From Opitutus sp. (lineage in GTDB: Bacteria; Verrucomicrobiota; Verrucomicrobiae; Opitutales; Opitutaceae), in the NCBI GenBank assembly GCA_009695065.1, contig SIBR01000005.1, forward strand, positions 1 through 64,000: a stretch of DNA of 64,000 nucleotides, given 5' to 3'. Below the pieces are notes generated by a model. It saw nothing but the letters and a program-made list of their open reading frames with translations, was not told where the DNA came from and made no database searches. Both the position numbers and the translations under genes were made by a program. Within the stretch, counting starts at the first letter, position 1, and each line of letters opens with the position of its first letter. This document shows, piece by piece, positions 18,525 through 27,863 of the stretch.

Positions 18525-19673
18525 ATGAATTTTGGAAATTTTCGATTGCCCAGGCGCCGGTTGACGGCGGCGTTGGTTTTGCTCGGCGCCGCCTCGGTGT
18601 CGGCCCAGGTTCAAGGGGGCCGCGGGGGCCAGGGTGCGGGGGGCGGCGGATTTACCGGCGCCGGGGCGGGCGGGGCGGCGGGCGGGGCCAACAGCGGTAA
18701 CCGCGCCTACCAAAACACCACGATGGTCGGCGACGCGATGATCACCAGCGACATCGATACCCGCCGGCTGATTGTCGTGACGGATGAAATGACGAACGAG
18801 AATATCAAGGCCATCGTCGCCAGTCTCGATAAACCGAAGCCGCAGGTATTGATCAACGTCGTCTTCCTGCAGGTTACGCACGACAACACTTTCGACCTCG
18901 GAGCCGAAGCGGTCTACAAGGGGCCGATCTCGATCAAGACCAACCCCGAGGGCACCGCGACGACGAAGTTCGGCGTCGCCGCGGAGCTCACCAATCCCTC
19001 GTTCTACGGGGCGTTTTACCAACTGGTCGGGCGGGACGTGAATGCCACCATCCATGCGCTGTCCGGCGTCACCAAGACCGAGATTCTTTCCCGGCCCTCG
19101 ATCCTCACGCGGAGTAACCAGCAGGCCACGATTTTGGTCGGCCAGAACGTGCCACTCCTCACCACCACGACGCAAAACACTAATTCGAACTCCATCACCA
19201 GCACCGTGTCGTATCAGGACGTCGGCATCATTCTGCGCGTCACGCCGTTCATTACCAACGAGGGCCTGGTCGAAATGATCGTCTCGCCCGAAATTTCCTC
19301 CATCAGCCCCACGACGGTGCCCATCCCGGGGGCCGGGAACGCGACGGTCATCGACCGGCGTTCGGCCGATACCGTGGTCGTGACCCCGAGCGATCGCACG
19401 ATCGTGATCGGCGGGCTCATTTCGAATCAGAAGAACGACACCGTGAACAAGGTGCCGTTCCTAGGGGACATTCCCGTGCTGGGCGCGGCCTTCCGGCGGA
19501 CGATCAAGAGCAACGTTAAGACAGAACTCCTCATCTTTCTGACGCCGCACGTGGTGAAAACGCCCGAGGATCTCGCCAGTCTTTCGGAAAACGAACGCAC
19601 CAAGCTCGATCTGGCGCCGCAGGCGTTCGACAAAACTGACGCCGGCAAATTCCTGCCCGGCCGCAAACCCTGA
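18525..19673 (+). CDS. gspD: Secretin GspD, C-terminal half (second half of N3 and pore domain)
   Basis: This gene has its own signal peptide ('LTAALVLLGAASVSAQ') and a Gly-rich linker. It resumes at the second half of an N3 domain ('DIDTRRLIVVTDEMTNENI', 'SLDKPKPQVLINVVFLQV'). The secretin core follows: 'LSGVTKTEILSRPSILTRSN', 'LVGQNVPLLTTT' and 'YQDVGIILRVTPFI', then 'ADTVVVTPSDRTIVIGGLI' and 'VPFLGDIPVLGAAFR'. Near the end is 'LLIFLTPHVV'. It should form the outer-membrane pore ring. Pairing with the preceding half is inferred from complementarity of the broken N3 domain. Confidence 0.9.
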   Translation: MNFGNFRLPRRRLTAALVLLGAASVSAQVQGGRGGQGAGGGGFTGAGAGGAAGGANSGNRAYQNTTMVGDAMITSDIDTRRLIVVTDEMTNENIKAIVASLDKPKPQVLINVVFLQVTHDNTFDLGAEAVYKGPISIKTNPEGTATTKFGVAAELTNPSFYGAFYQLVGRDVNATIHALSGVTKTEILSRPSILTRSNQQATILVGQNVPLLTTTTQNTNSNSITSTVSYQDVGIILRVTPFITNEGLVEMIVSPEISSISPTTVPIPGAGNATVIDRRSADTVVVTPSDRTIVIGGLISNQKNDTVNKVPFLGDIPVLGAAFRRTIKSNVKTELLIFLTPHVVKTPEDLASLSENERTKLDLAPQAFDKTDAGKFLPGRKP

Positions 19674-19726
19674 GAATTGAAGCTTGGAACGGCCGGCCGT
19701 TCAGGCGAATTCGTGGTGGCGCACTC

Positions 19727-21220
19727 ATGGGCTCTCCGCACGCAAAACGCCGGCTGATCGTATACGTCACCCTGATCGGGTGCGGCTTAGCGGTGTGCGG
19801 GTGGCAGGCGCAGGAGCATCTGCGCTTCAAGCGCACCGCGGCCGACGCGCTCGTCAACCGCGGGCGCGACATCACGTCCACCCTCGGGGTGCTGGTGCGT
19901 TCGCAGCGCCGCTTCGGTCTGGTTTCCAAGGAGCGGTTGCAATCCGCCCTGCAGGACCTCATGCGGCCGGAGGAGCTCGAGTCGATCGCAATTCTCGCCG
20001 CCACGGGTGAAACGATCGCCAGTGCGGGCGATCCGGTGGATCTGACCCCGGAGATGTCGCACGCGAAAGGGGCCTATTGGCGCGAGCGTTCGCTCACGAT
20101 CATGAACGTGATGGATCTCGGCGCCGTCCCCGGCGACGATGGTGCCCGCTCGCGCCCGCCGATCGTGGTGGCCGACGATCGCACCGCCCGGGCCTTTCGT
20201 GCGGCGCCCAATCGCCGGAGCGCCGACGCGCGCCCCGGCCCGGAACCAGCGGCCGGCGCGAGCGCGGGCGCCGCCCCGGCGCGGGCGCCCGAGGAGCGGC
20301 CGCCCTTCGGCCGGCCGGCTTGGATGTCGAAAGAGGAGTTCGATGCCGTCATCCAGAAGCAGGGAGTGCACAGTCTCGTGATTTCGATCTCAACCGTCGA
20401 CATGCACCGCGCCGTCAACGCGGACCTTTTACTCCGTTCGCTGGTCAGCTTGCTGGCCATGGGCGGTGCGATCGTCTCGGCGCTGGCCTGGCGCAACGTC
20501 GGCAAAAATTCCGAATTGCAAATCCGGCTCGTGAAGGCGGGCGAGATGAACACGCATCTCAAGGAGATGAATCTCGCCGCCGCCGGCCTCGCCCACGAGA
20601 CGCGCAATCCGCTCAACCTGATCCGCGGTCTCGCGCAGCTGGTCGCGATGGAGGCGAAGGAATCGCCCCGGCTGAAGGAGCACGCCTCGACCATCGTCGA
20701 GGAGGCCGACCGGGTGACGGTGCAGTTGAATGAGTTCATCAACTACTCGAAACCGCGCGATGCACAGTTGGGGCCGGTGGACGTGCGGCGGCTCGTGGCG
20801 GACGTAGCGCGCACCCTGCTGCCGGACATCGAGGAAAAACAAATTCAACTGAAGCAACCGGAGTGGTCGGTCGTCGTCGAGGCGGATGAACAGCTCCTGC
20901 GGCAGGCGCTGTTCAACGTGTTGTTGAACGCGGTGCAGGCGGTTTCGCCCGGCGGGCGGATCGAGGTGCGGCTCGCGCCGGACGGGTCGCGCGCCGCCGG
21001 GCTGGAAATCAACGACGATGGTCCGGGGGTGCCCGCTGCCGACCGGGCCGCGATCTTCAAACCCTACGTCACGATGCGGCCGAAAGGCGTGGGATTGGGG
21101 CTCGCGATCGTCGCCCAAATCGCCGCGGTGCATCATTGGGAGGTCGGTTGCGCGGCCAACGAGCCACGCGGCGCGTGCTTTCGCTTCACCGGCCTCAGGC
21201 TCGCTCCGCCATCGCCATGA
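19727..21220 (+). CDS. Membrane sensor histidine kinase, NtrB/ZraS type
   Basis: Two membrane helices (near residues 9-27 and 227-247) flank a periplasmic sensor region with a Pro/Ala/Arg-rich stretch. The H box is 'AAAGLAHETRNPLNLIRG', with the phospho-accepting His about residue 290. The N box is 'FNVLLNAVQA' and the G boxes are 'NDDGPGVP' and 'GVGLGLAIV'. It overlaps the next gene by 4 bases, so kinase and regulator form a pair. The secretin stop is 53 bases upstream with no obvious terminator, so it is probably in the same transcript. Confidence 0.9.
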   Translation: MGSPHAKRRLIVYVTLIGCGLAVCGWQAQEHLRFKRTAADALVNRGRDITSTLGVLVRSQRRFGLVSKERLQSALQDLMRPEELESIAILAATGETIASAGDPVDLTPEMSHAKGAYWRERSLTIMNVMDLGAVPGDDGARSRPPIVVADDRTARAFRAAPNRRSADARPGPEPAAGASAGAAPARAPEERPPFGRPAWMSKEEFDAVIQKQGVHSLVISISTVDMHRAVNADLLLRSLVSLLAMGGAIVSALAWRNVGKNSELQIRLVKAGEMNTHLKEMNLAAAGLAHETRNPLNLIRGLAQLVAMEAKESPRLKEHASTIVEEADRVTVQLNEFINYSKPRDAQLGPVDVRRLVADVARTLLPDIEEKQIQLKQPEWSVVVEADEQLLRQALFNVLLNAVQAVSPGGRIEVRLAPDGSRAAGLEINDDGPGVPAADRAAIFKPYVTMRPKGVGLGLAIVAQIAAVHHWEVGCAANEPRGACFRFTGLRLAPPSP

Positions 21221-22587
21221 GTCCGTCCGCCGCGCCACCGGTGCGCATTCTCATTGTCGATGACGACCGTGCCCAGCGCAGCCTGCTGGAGACCTTTCTT
21301 CAATCGCAGGGCTGCCTCACCCATTCGGCCGCGTCGGGTGAGGCGGCGGTGCAACTGCTGCTGGAGGAAAAGTTCTCGATGATGATTTCGGATATCCGCA
21401 TGCCGGGCATGTCGGGCCTCGAGACGCTGCGGCGCGTCCGCCAGAAGCATCCCGATCTGCCGGTGCTGCTTGTCACCGCCTTCGCCGACATTCGCAGCGC
21501 CGTCACCGCGATGCGCGACGGCGCGGTCAACTACCTCGCGAAACCGATCGATCTCGACGAATTGATCCTTTCCGTCCGCAAGGCGACCCACCATGCGTTC
21601 AAACCCGTGGCTCCCGCCGCGGTGGAGTCGGCCCTTCCGGCGGGAGTGATCACGAACAGCCCACTCATGGCCGCCGTGCTCCGCGACGCGGCGGTGATCG
21701 CGCCGTCGGAAAGCCGCGTGCTACTCACCGGCGAAAGCGGCGTCGGCAAGGAAGTCGTCGCCGATCTCATCCATGCGTGGAGCCGGCGGGCCCATGGGCC
21801 GATGGTGAAGGTAAATTGCGCGGCGATTCCCGAGAACCTGCTCGAAAGCGAGCTCTTCGGCTACGAGAAGGGCTCCTTCACCGGGGCGCACCAGCAGCGG
21901 ATCGGGCGCTTTGAGGAGGCGAACGGCGGTACGATTTTTCTGGATGAGATCGGCGAACTGCCGCCGGCCCTGCAGGCGAAACTCCTGCGCGTGATCCACG
22001 ACGGAACCTTCCGGCGGATCGGCTCGACCCGCGACACCCACACCGATGCCCGGGTGCTGGCGGCGACCAATCGCGACCTCGAGGCGCAGATCGCCGCCGG
22101 CCAGTTTCGCGAGGATCTCTTCTACCGGCTCAACGTGATGGAGATTCACATCCCGCCGATGCGGGAGCGACCGGAGGACGTTTTGCCGCTCGCGACCTAT
22201 TTCATCGAGTTGTTCTCGCGCCAGAAGCCGCGGTTCTCCGCGACGGTCACCGCGAGCCTGACCCGCTACCGCTGGCCCGGCAATGTCCGCGAGTTGCGCA
22301 ACGCGATGGAGCGGGCGGCCTTGTTGTCGCGCGGGGAAATCGTTTTGCCGGAGCACCTGCCGGCCCGCGTCCTGGCGGTGGGCGCGGAACCGCCGCGGGG
22401 CGATGCGCCCGGCAGTCCGCGATTGGAGGAGATTGAGCGCGAGGCGATTTTGAAGGCGTTGCGGAAAAATAATTTCAACCGCACCGAAACCGCGAAGGAA
22501 CTGGCGATCAGCCGCCGCGCGCTGATCTACAAGCTCCTGCGCCTACGGGAGCAGGGCATCGTGGTCGATCCGCCGGACCCACCGTGA
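21217..22587 (+). CDS. NtrC-family sigma-54 response regulator
   Basis: The receiver domain has acidic 'VDDD', phospho-acceptor Asp about residue 59 in 'ISDIRMPG', and Lys in 'LAKPID'. The AAA+ domain has Walker A GESGVGKE at 172-179, the sigma-54 contact loop 'GSFTGA' at 219-224 (Ser in place of the usual Ala), Walker B 'GGTIFLDEIGELP', and 'RWPGNVRELRNAMERA'. The C-terminal Fis-type helix-turn-helix ends 'NRTETAKELAISRRALIYKL'. Partner of the kinase at 19727. The sigma-54 promoter and dyads at 7136-7243 make the secretion operon its likely target. Confidence 0.94.
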   Translation: MSPSAAPPVRILIVDDDRAQRSLLETFLQSQGCLTHSAASGEAAVQLLLEEKFSMMISDIRMPGMSGLETLRRVRQKHPDLPVLLVTAFADIRSAVTAMRDGAVNYLAKPIDLDELILSVRKATHHAFKPVAPAAVESALPAGVITNSPLMAAVLRDAAVIAPSESRVLLTGESGVGKEVVADLIHAWSRRAHGPMVKVNCAAIPENLLESELFGYEKGSFTGAHQQRIGRFEEANGGTIFLDEIGELPPALQAKLLRVIHDGTFRRIGSTRDTHTDARVLAATNRDLEAQIAAGQFREDLFYRLNVMEIHIPPMRERPEDVLPLATYFIELFSRQKPRFSATVTASLTRYRWPGNVRELRNAMERAALLSRGEIVLPEHLPARVLAVGAEPPRGDAPGSPRLEEIEREAILKALRKNNFNRTETAKELAISRRALIYKLLRLREQGIVVDPPDPP

Positions 22588-22614
22588 CGGGCGCAGTGGC
22601 GCCGGGTCGGGAAT

Positions 22615-23433
22615 CTACGCCCGGCCCTCGTGCGAAACGCCGCGGGGGTCAAAAATGTTCCCGATGCCGTGGACGGTGCGGAACGCGGTCAGGTCGAGCC
22701 CGTGGGCGCTGAACAGGTCGCGCACTTTCACGATGTATTGGTCGAGCGAGCGGCTCTTCACGTCGGCATGGACACCCCAGACCGAGTGAATGAGGGCCTT
22801 GCGGGTGATCACCTAGGCGGGATGGGCGTTGAGGTAGGCGAGGATACCGAGCTCTTTCCGCCCGATTTTTTCCACCGCGCCACTGCCAAAGGAAATTTCC
22901 AGCCGTTCCGGCGTGATCCGCGCGCCGCAGAAATCGAAGGGCTCGTCACTGACTTTCACGTTTTTCGTCACGTTCAAATCCGCCTTCGCTTCCGTGCGCC
23001 GCAGCACCGCCCGGATTCGGGCGACGAGTTCCGCATAGCTGAAAGGCTTCGTCACGTAATCGTCGCCCCCCATCTCCAGTCCCTTGACCTTCGTGGTTTC
23101 CTCGACGTTGCCGGTCATAAAAATCACCGGGACGGAAATGTCGGCTACCTTCAGCTCCTCGACCAGCGCGAACCCGGGCTGGTCCGGAAGATTAATGTCG
23201 AATAACACCAGATTGGCGTAGTTTTTCTTGAGAAACTTCAGGGCGTGGGCGACGCGGCTGCAGACTTGGGCGCGCATGCCGTCGCGCTCGAGATGACTCG
23301 TAATCAGTGCGGCGAGTTCCACTTCATCCTCGACGATGACGATGAGCGGCTTGGCCTCGGGATGGGAAGAAAGGTTGGGGCATTTCCGGGCGGCAGCGGA
23401 GTTTTTTTCATTTGACGGAGCGATGTCAACCAC
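22615..23433 (-). pseudogene. OmpR/PhoB-type response regulator interrupted by an in-frame TAG
   Basis: The receiver domain is intact: 'VIVEDEVEL', phospho-acceptor Asp about residue 79 in 'VLFDINLPD', and Lys about 129 in 'YVTKPFSY'. The winged-helix domain begins ('GRKELGILAYLNAHPA') and is then cut by TAG at 22813-22815 (codon 207). The same frame continues perfectly with 'VITRKALIHSVWG' and 'SRSLDQYIVKVRDLF' to a normal end at 22615. A GTG at 23433 is the likeliest start. No kinase is adjacent. TAG is a normal stop elsewhere here, so this is a nonsense change or a base error; CAG (Gln) is the simplest original codon. Confidence 0.82.
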
Positions 23434-23531
23434 CGCGCCCGGCGCCGTCCGGGCTGGCGGGCCGCTCGGCCCCGGGCCCGGGCCTCCGGAAATTGCTTGA
23501 AGGCGGCCGCTGCGGAGTGTCCTTTGGCCGC

Positions 23532-24416
23532 GTGTCTGACCATGCACCCTTGCTGATGCTCGGACTGCCGAAAGGCAGCCTAGAGGAATCCACGAAAAAC
23601 CTGTTTGCGAAAGCAGGTTGGAAAATTACCACGAGTTCGCGCAGCTACCGGCCGTCGATCGACGACCCCGAGCTCGATGGACGCTTCGTGCGCGCGCAGG
23701 AGGTGAGCCGCTACGTGGAGCATGGCTTCTTCGACTGTGGACTGACCGGCTACGACTGGGTGCAGGAAAACGGTTCCGACGTCGTCGAAGTGTGCGACCT
23801 GATCTACAGCCGCGCCTCAACCCTGAAATCGCGCTGGGTGCTGTGCGTGCCCGAATCCTCCAGTGTCCGGAGCGCCGCCGACCTTGAGGGCAAACGCGTG
23901 GCGACCGAGTTGGTCAACACGACGAAGAAGTTTTTCGAGCAAAAGGGGGTGAAGGTGGAGGTGGAATTTTCGTGGGGCGCGACCGAGGTGAAGGTGCCCG
24001 ATCTGGTCGACGCCATCGTGGACATCACCGAGACGGGCAGCTCGCTGCGCGCCAACAACCTACGGATCGTCGACACGCTGCTCGAGACGAACACGAAGCT
24101 CATCGCGAACCGCCAGAGCTGGGCGAATCCGGCGAAGCGCAAGAAGATCGAAACGATCGCGCTGCTCCTGCGGGGGGCACTCGAAGCCGGGTCCAAGGTG
24201 GGTTTGAAGATGAACCTGCCGAAAAGTGCGCTCGAATCGGTCGTGCAATCGCTCCCCGCGCTGCGGAATCCCACGATCTCGCAATTGAGTTCGTCCGACT
24301 GGATCGCGCTCGAAACGATCATCGACGAAAGTGTCGTCCGGGAAATCATCCCGCAGCTCAAGGCCCTCGGCGCCGAGGGGATCGTCGAATATCCGCTGAA
24401 CAAAGTGGTTTACTAA
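23532..24416 (+). CDS. hisG: ATP phosphoribosyltransferase HisG
   Basis: First enzyme of histidine synthesis, joining ATP and PRPP. Typical motifs are '[12 protein letters not shown]' at the start, '[13 protein letters not shown]', and the PRPP-binding '[18 protein letters not shown]'. The C-terminal regulatory ACT-like domain ends '[19 protein letters not shown]', indicating the long, self-sufficient form. GTG at 23532 gives the N-terminus '[11 protein letters not shown]'; ATG at 23556 is an alternative. No other his genes are nearby. It is divergent from the response regulator. Confidence 0.93.
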   Translation: MSDHAPLLMLGLPKGSLEESTKNLFAKAGWKITTSSRSYRPSIDDPELDGRFVRAQEVSRYVEHGFFDCGLTGYDWVQENGSDVVEVCDLIYSRASTLKSRWVLCVPESSSVRSAADLEGKRVATELVNTTKKFFEQKGVKVEVEFSWGATEVKVPDLVDAIVDITETGSSLRANNLRIVDTLLETNTKLIANRQSWANPAKRKKIETIALLLRGALEAGSKVGLKMNLPKSALESVVQSLPALRNPTISQLSSSDWIALETIIDESVVREIIPQLKALGAEGIVEYPLNKVVY

Positions 24417-24456
24417 GCGCAGGCGTAAGCGCGGCGGCACCGTCAGCAATTTCATC

Positions 24457-25335
24457 ATGTCGAAGGTAACCCTCGGTCTGCTCCAACACGCCTGTGGCAC
24501 GGATCCCGCCGCGAATCTCAAGAAGACCCTTGAGCTGGCGGAGCGTGCTGCGAAAAAAGGCGCCAACATCATCTGCACGCAGGAGCTCTTCCGCTCGCAG
24601 TATTTCTGCCAGGCGGAGAAGCACGATTATTTCAAACTCGCCGAGCCGATTCCGGGGCCGAGCAGCCGGGCGTTTCAGAAACTGGCGAAGCGGCACGGGG
24701 TCGTGATCATCGCGTCGCTCTTCGAAAAGCGTGCCTCCGGCCTCTACCACAACACGGCGGTGATCATCGACGCCGATGGCCGGATGCTGGGCGTCTACCG
24801 GAAGATGCACATTCCGGACGATCCGCTCTACTACGAGAAATTTTATTTCACCCCGGGCGACACGGGGTTCAAGGCGTGGGACACCAAATTCGGCAAGGTC
24901 GGCGTTCTGATCTGCTGGGACCAGTGGTATCCGGAGGGAGCGCGGCTGACGGCGATGCAGGGCGCGGAGATTTTGTTCTATCCCACGGCGATCGGCTGGC
25001 ATCCGGGCGAGAAGGCGGAATACGGTGTGAACCAGCACGGGGCGTGGGAGACCATCCAGCGCAGCCACGCGGTGGCGAACGGGTGTTACGTTGCCGCAGT
25101 CAACCGGATCGGCGTCGAGCAACCCGAGGGTGGCGACGGCATCGAGTTTTGGGGCCAGAGTTTTGTCGCGGGCACGAGCGGGCAGATTCTTGCGAAGGCG
25201 AGCGCGAACCGGGAGGAAGTGATGCTGGTGCCGATCGAACTCGATAAAGTCGACGTGACACGCACGCACTGGCCGTTCCTGCGCGATCGTCGGATCGACG
25301 CCTATGGCGACCTGACGAAGCGGTTCATCGACTGA
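24457..25335 (+). CDS. aguB: N-carbamoylputrescine amidase
   Basis: Nitrilase-superfamily enzyme that hydrolyses N-carbamoylputrescine to putrescine, CO2 and ammonia. The Glu-Lys-Cys triad is visible: Glu in 'ICTQELFRSQYFCQ', Lys in 'GVYRKMHIPDDPLYYEKFYF', and Cys in 'KVGVLICWDQWYPEGARL'. 'FYPTAIGWHP' is also typical of AguB. The length of 292 residues is standard. The gene lies 2 bases before aguA, forming the agmatine route to putrescine. Confidence 0.95.
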   Translation: MSKVTLGLLQHACGTDPAANLKKTLELAERAAKKGANIICTQELFRSQYFCQAEKHDYFKLAEPIPGPSSRAFQKLAKRHGVVIIASLFEKRASGLYHNTAVIIDADGRMLGVYRKMHIPDDPLYYEKFYFTPGDTGFKAWDTKFGKVGVLICWDQWYPEGARLTAMQGAEILFYPTAIGWHPGEKAEYGVNQHGAWETIQRSHAVANGCYVAAVNRIGVEQPEGGDGIEFWGQSFVAGTSGQILAKASANREEVMLVPIELDKVDVTRTHWPFLRDRRIDAYGDLTKRFID

Positions 25336-25337
25336 GC

Positions 25338-26393
25338 ATGGCCGCCTCGCAAACGAAGACGCCGGCGGCCCTCGGATTCCGCATGCCGGCCGAGTGGGAG
25401 CCGCAGGCGGCCGTCTGGCTCTCGTGGCCGCACAAGTACGCGTCGTGGCCCGGACAGTTCCGGCCGGTGCCGTACACGTTCGCCCGGATCGTGGCGCAGA
25501 TCAGCCGGTTCGAGGCGGTGCGCATCAATGCGGCGGCGAAGCTGCACGCGCGGGCGAAACGCCTTTGCACCGCGGCCGGCGCGGACATGGCCCGGGTGAC
25601 GTTCTACAATCATCCGACGAACGATGCCTGGTGCCGCGATCACGGGCCGATTTTCTTGAAGCACGACCGCACCGGCGAAGTCGCGCTCACCGACTGGCGC
25701 TACAATGCCTGGGGTGACAAGTATCCGCCGTACGACCTCGACAACGAAATTCCCCCCAGCATTGGCCGGAAGCTGCAGTTGCGGCGGTTCGAGAACGACC
25801 TGGTGCTCGAGGGCGGCTCGATCGATGTCAACGGTCGCGGCCTCTTGCTCACCAGCGAGCAGTGCCTGCTGAACAAAAACCGTAATCCGCACCTCGCGCG
25901 CGAACAGATCGAGCAGAACCTGCGCGCCTATCTCGGCGTGAAGCAGATCCTGTGGGTCGGCGACGGCATCTTGGGTGACGATACCGACGGGCACATCGAC
26001 GACATCACGCGCTTCTACAAGCCCGACGGTTTCATCACGGCCATCGAGCCGAACCGGCGCGATCCGAATCACAAGATTCTCGCGGAAAACCTCGAGCGGC
26101 TGCGCAGCTTCCGGACGCCGGTGGGAAAGAAGTTTGACCTCGTCACGCTGCCGATGCCGAGGCCGTTCGCGTTTCAGGGGCAGCGGGTGCCGGCGAGCTA
26201 CGCGAATTTTCTCATCATCAACGGCGCCGTGCTCGTGCCGACATTCCGGCAGAAAAAGCGCGATGCCGAGGCGTGTGAAATCATCGGCGGCTGCTTTCCC
26301 GGCCGTGAAGTGATCCCGATCGATTGCTATCACTTGATCTGGGGCCTTGGGACGCTGCACTGCATCTCGCAGCAGCAACCGGCGGCGGGCTAG
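25338..26393 (+). CDS. aguA: Agmatine deiminase
   Basis: Converts agmatine to N-carbamoylputrescine, the substrate of the preceding gene product. Family motifs are 'MPAEWEPQAAVWLSWPH', 'NDAWCRDHGPIF', 'LEGGSIDVNGRGLLLTSEQC' and 'DDTDGHIDDITRF'. Near the end 'GLGTLHCISQQQPA' supplies the catalytic Cys. At 351 residues it is normal. Starts 2 bases after the aguB stop. Ends in TAG, one of several intact genes using that stop here. Confidence 0.96.
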   Translation: MAASQTKTPAALGFRMPAEWEPQAAVWLSWPHKYASWPGQFRPVPYTFARIVAQISRFEAVRINAAAKLHARAKRLCTAAGADMARVTFYNHPTNDAWCRDHGPIFLKHDRTGEVALTDWRYNAWGDKYPPYDLDNEIPPSIGRKLQLRRFENDLVLEGGSIDVNGRGLLLTSEQCLLNKNRNPHLAREQIEQNLRAYLGVKQILWVGDGILGDDTDGHIDDITRFYKPDGFITAIEPNRRDPNHKILAENLERLRSFRTPVGKKFDLVTLPMPRPFAFQGQRVPASYANFLIINGAVLVPTFRQKKRDAEACEIIGGCFPGREVIPIDCYHLIWGLGTLHCISQQQPAAG

Positions 26394-26446
26394 ACGATCC
26401 GGCCGGGTGCTGGCGTTGGCGCGGCTTTTTGCAGCCTGGGACGCGG

Positions 26447-27619
26447 TCAACGCGGGTGTGCTTCGACCGCGGCCTGTTGAAATACGCGTCGGATGTCGCT
26501 GCCGTCGCTGTTGGGGAAATTCGAGCGCTGCACCATCAGCACGTAGGCAACGCCCTTCACCGGATCGATCCACGCCTGCGTGCCCCAGGCGCCGCCGTGA
26601 CCGAAGGTGCCGGGTGAGAGCATCGCGGCCACGCCGTCGTGCGGGGTGCGCAGCACGCAGGTGCCGATGCCCCAGCCGTAATTCGCGCCGCGATTGCCGC
26701 CGGCCGCCGTTTGGAAAAACCCCGTGGGCAGGTCGCCGGTTTGCACGGTGGTGAGAAACTTCAGGGCGGCCGCGCTGAGGTAGCGGCGGCCGTCGAGGCT
26801 CCCACCGTTGAGCAGCATCTGGCAAAAGCGCGTGTAGTCGCGGGCGGTCGAGTAGAGGCCGCCGTTGCCCTGCGGCGGCCGGCTGCGCGGACCGTAATCG
26901 GCGCGCGGTGGGATCGGAGTCAGCACGCCGGTCTCCTTGGCCCGGGCGTAGGCGGTGACCAGATTCGCCGCAGTCGGATAAAAGGTGGTGGCTTTCATGC
27001 CGAGAGGGTCGAAGAGGCGTTTCTGAAGAAAGGTGTCGAAGGTCATCCTGCTGGCGACTTCGATGATGCGGGCGGCGGCGTTGATGCCGGACTGCGTGTA
27101 TTTCCATTTTTCCCCGGGCTCGTATTGCATCGGGGCGGCGAGCCAGAGCGGGGCCAGATCGGCGAGAGTGCGCGCCCGTTCCGCCGCCGGACCGGTCGCC
27201 TCGCCGAGGCCCGACGTGTGGGTGAGAAGTTGCGTGAGCGTCAGGTTGGCCGGCTGGCCGGAGGGCGTCTTCAGGCCGGCGAATTCGGGCAGGAACTTCG
27301 CCACGGGATCGGCGATGCTGAGTTTGCCTTCGTCCTGCAGCATCAGAATCGCGGCGCCGGTGACCGGTTTCGTCATTGAGGCGATCCAGAACACCGTGTC
27401 GGGCGTCATCGGCCGTTGCGCGGCGATGTCGGCGAACCCGCTGGCTTCGAGGTGCAGGATCTTGTCGCGGGTGGCGACGACGGTAACGGCGCCCCCTATT
27501 TCGCTTTTCGCAATCATCTCCTGCATCGCCCGACCGACGCCCGGGAACGTGGGGGCGCCACCGGCGGCCAGTGCGAGCGTGAGAAAGGCGAGGGGAGGGA
27601 GAAGTTGGGCGGGGGGCAT
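26447..27619 (-). CDS. Serine hydrolase, beta-lactamase/class C (esterase EstB-like) family
   Basis: The start at 27619 gives a signal peptide ('LLPPLAFLTLALAAGG'); longer in-frame starts would read across the BON fragment and have no leader. The catalytic motif SxxK is 'FWIASMTKPVTG', followed by 'YTQSGINAAARI' at the YxN position and 'FGHGGAWGTQAW' at the KTG/HxG position. Length 390 residues. Probably a periplasmic esterase or peptidase; this fold does not by itself imply antibiotic resistance. Convergent with aguA, 53 bases apart. Confidence 0.88.
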   Translation of the reverse strand: MPPAQLLPPLAFLTLALAAGGAPTFPGVGRAMQEMIAKSEIGGAVTVVATRDKILHLEASGFADIAAQRPMTPDTVFWIASMTKPVTGAAILMLQDEGKLSIADPVAKFLPEFAGLKTPSGQPANLTLTQLLTHTSGLGEATGPAAERARTLADLAPLWLAAPMQYEPGEKWKYTQSGINAAARIIEVASRMTFDTFLQKRLFDPLGMKATTFYPTAANLVTAYARAKETGVLTPIPPRADYGPRSRPPQGNGGLYSTARDYTRFCQMLLNGGSLDGRRYLSAAALKFLTTVQTGDLPTGFFQTAAGGNRGANYGWGIGTCVLRTPHDGVAAMLSPGTFGHGGAWGTQAWIDPVKGVAYVLMVQRSNFPNSDGSDIRRVFQQAAVEAHPR

Positions 27620-27664
27620 GCGAAGCGGGGTGGGGTAGGAAAGCTCCGCGGGATGCGTTACTGA

Positions 27665-27850
27665 TTCAAGCGCCCGCTTGCGCCGCGTCGAGCCGTGCGG
27701 TTCGGCACCATCAACGGGCATGTCACCTTGCGCGGCTGGGTGCATATCGAGCAGGATAAACGTCGTATCGACGAAATTGCCGTTGCCGCCTCGCGTTTGG
27801 AACTCGTCGACAGTCAGATTCGGGTCGGTCGACCGGCCGCCGGTCTCTAG
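27665..27850 (+). pseudogene. BON-domain fragment
   Basis: The short frame after a TGA at 27662 reads 'VRFGTINGHVTLRGWVHI' then 'RRIDEIAVAASRLELVDSQI', ending in TAG at 27848. This matches the second half of a BON domain (strand 'v..G.VtL.G.V', helix, 'V.n.I.V'). The first half of the domain, a signal peptide and a convincing start are missing; GTG at 27695 is the only candidate. It looks like the remaining end of a BON-domain gene. Confidence 0.45.
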
Positions 27851-27863
27851 CCACACCCGCACC

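Noticed and set aside
17282..19673. Split secretin explained as a simple frameshift
   Set aside because: Each half has its own signal peptide and Gly-rich linker; no frame joins the two halves without adding a second leader inside the protein.
26447..27619. Antibiotic-resistance beta-lactamase
   Set aside because: Motifs fit the broad serine hydrolase/esterase family; no feature points to true class C beta-lactamase activity.
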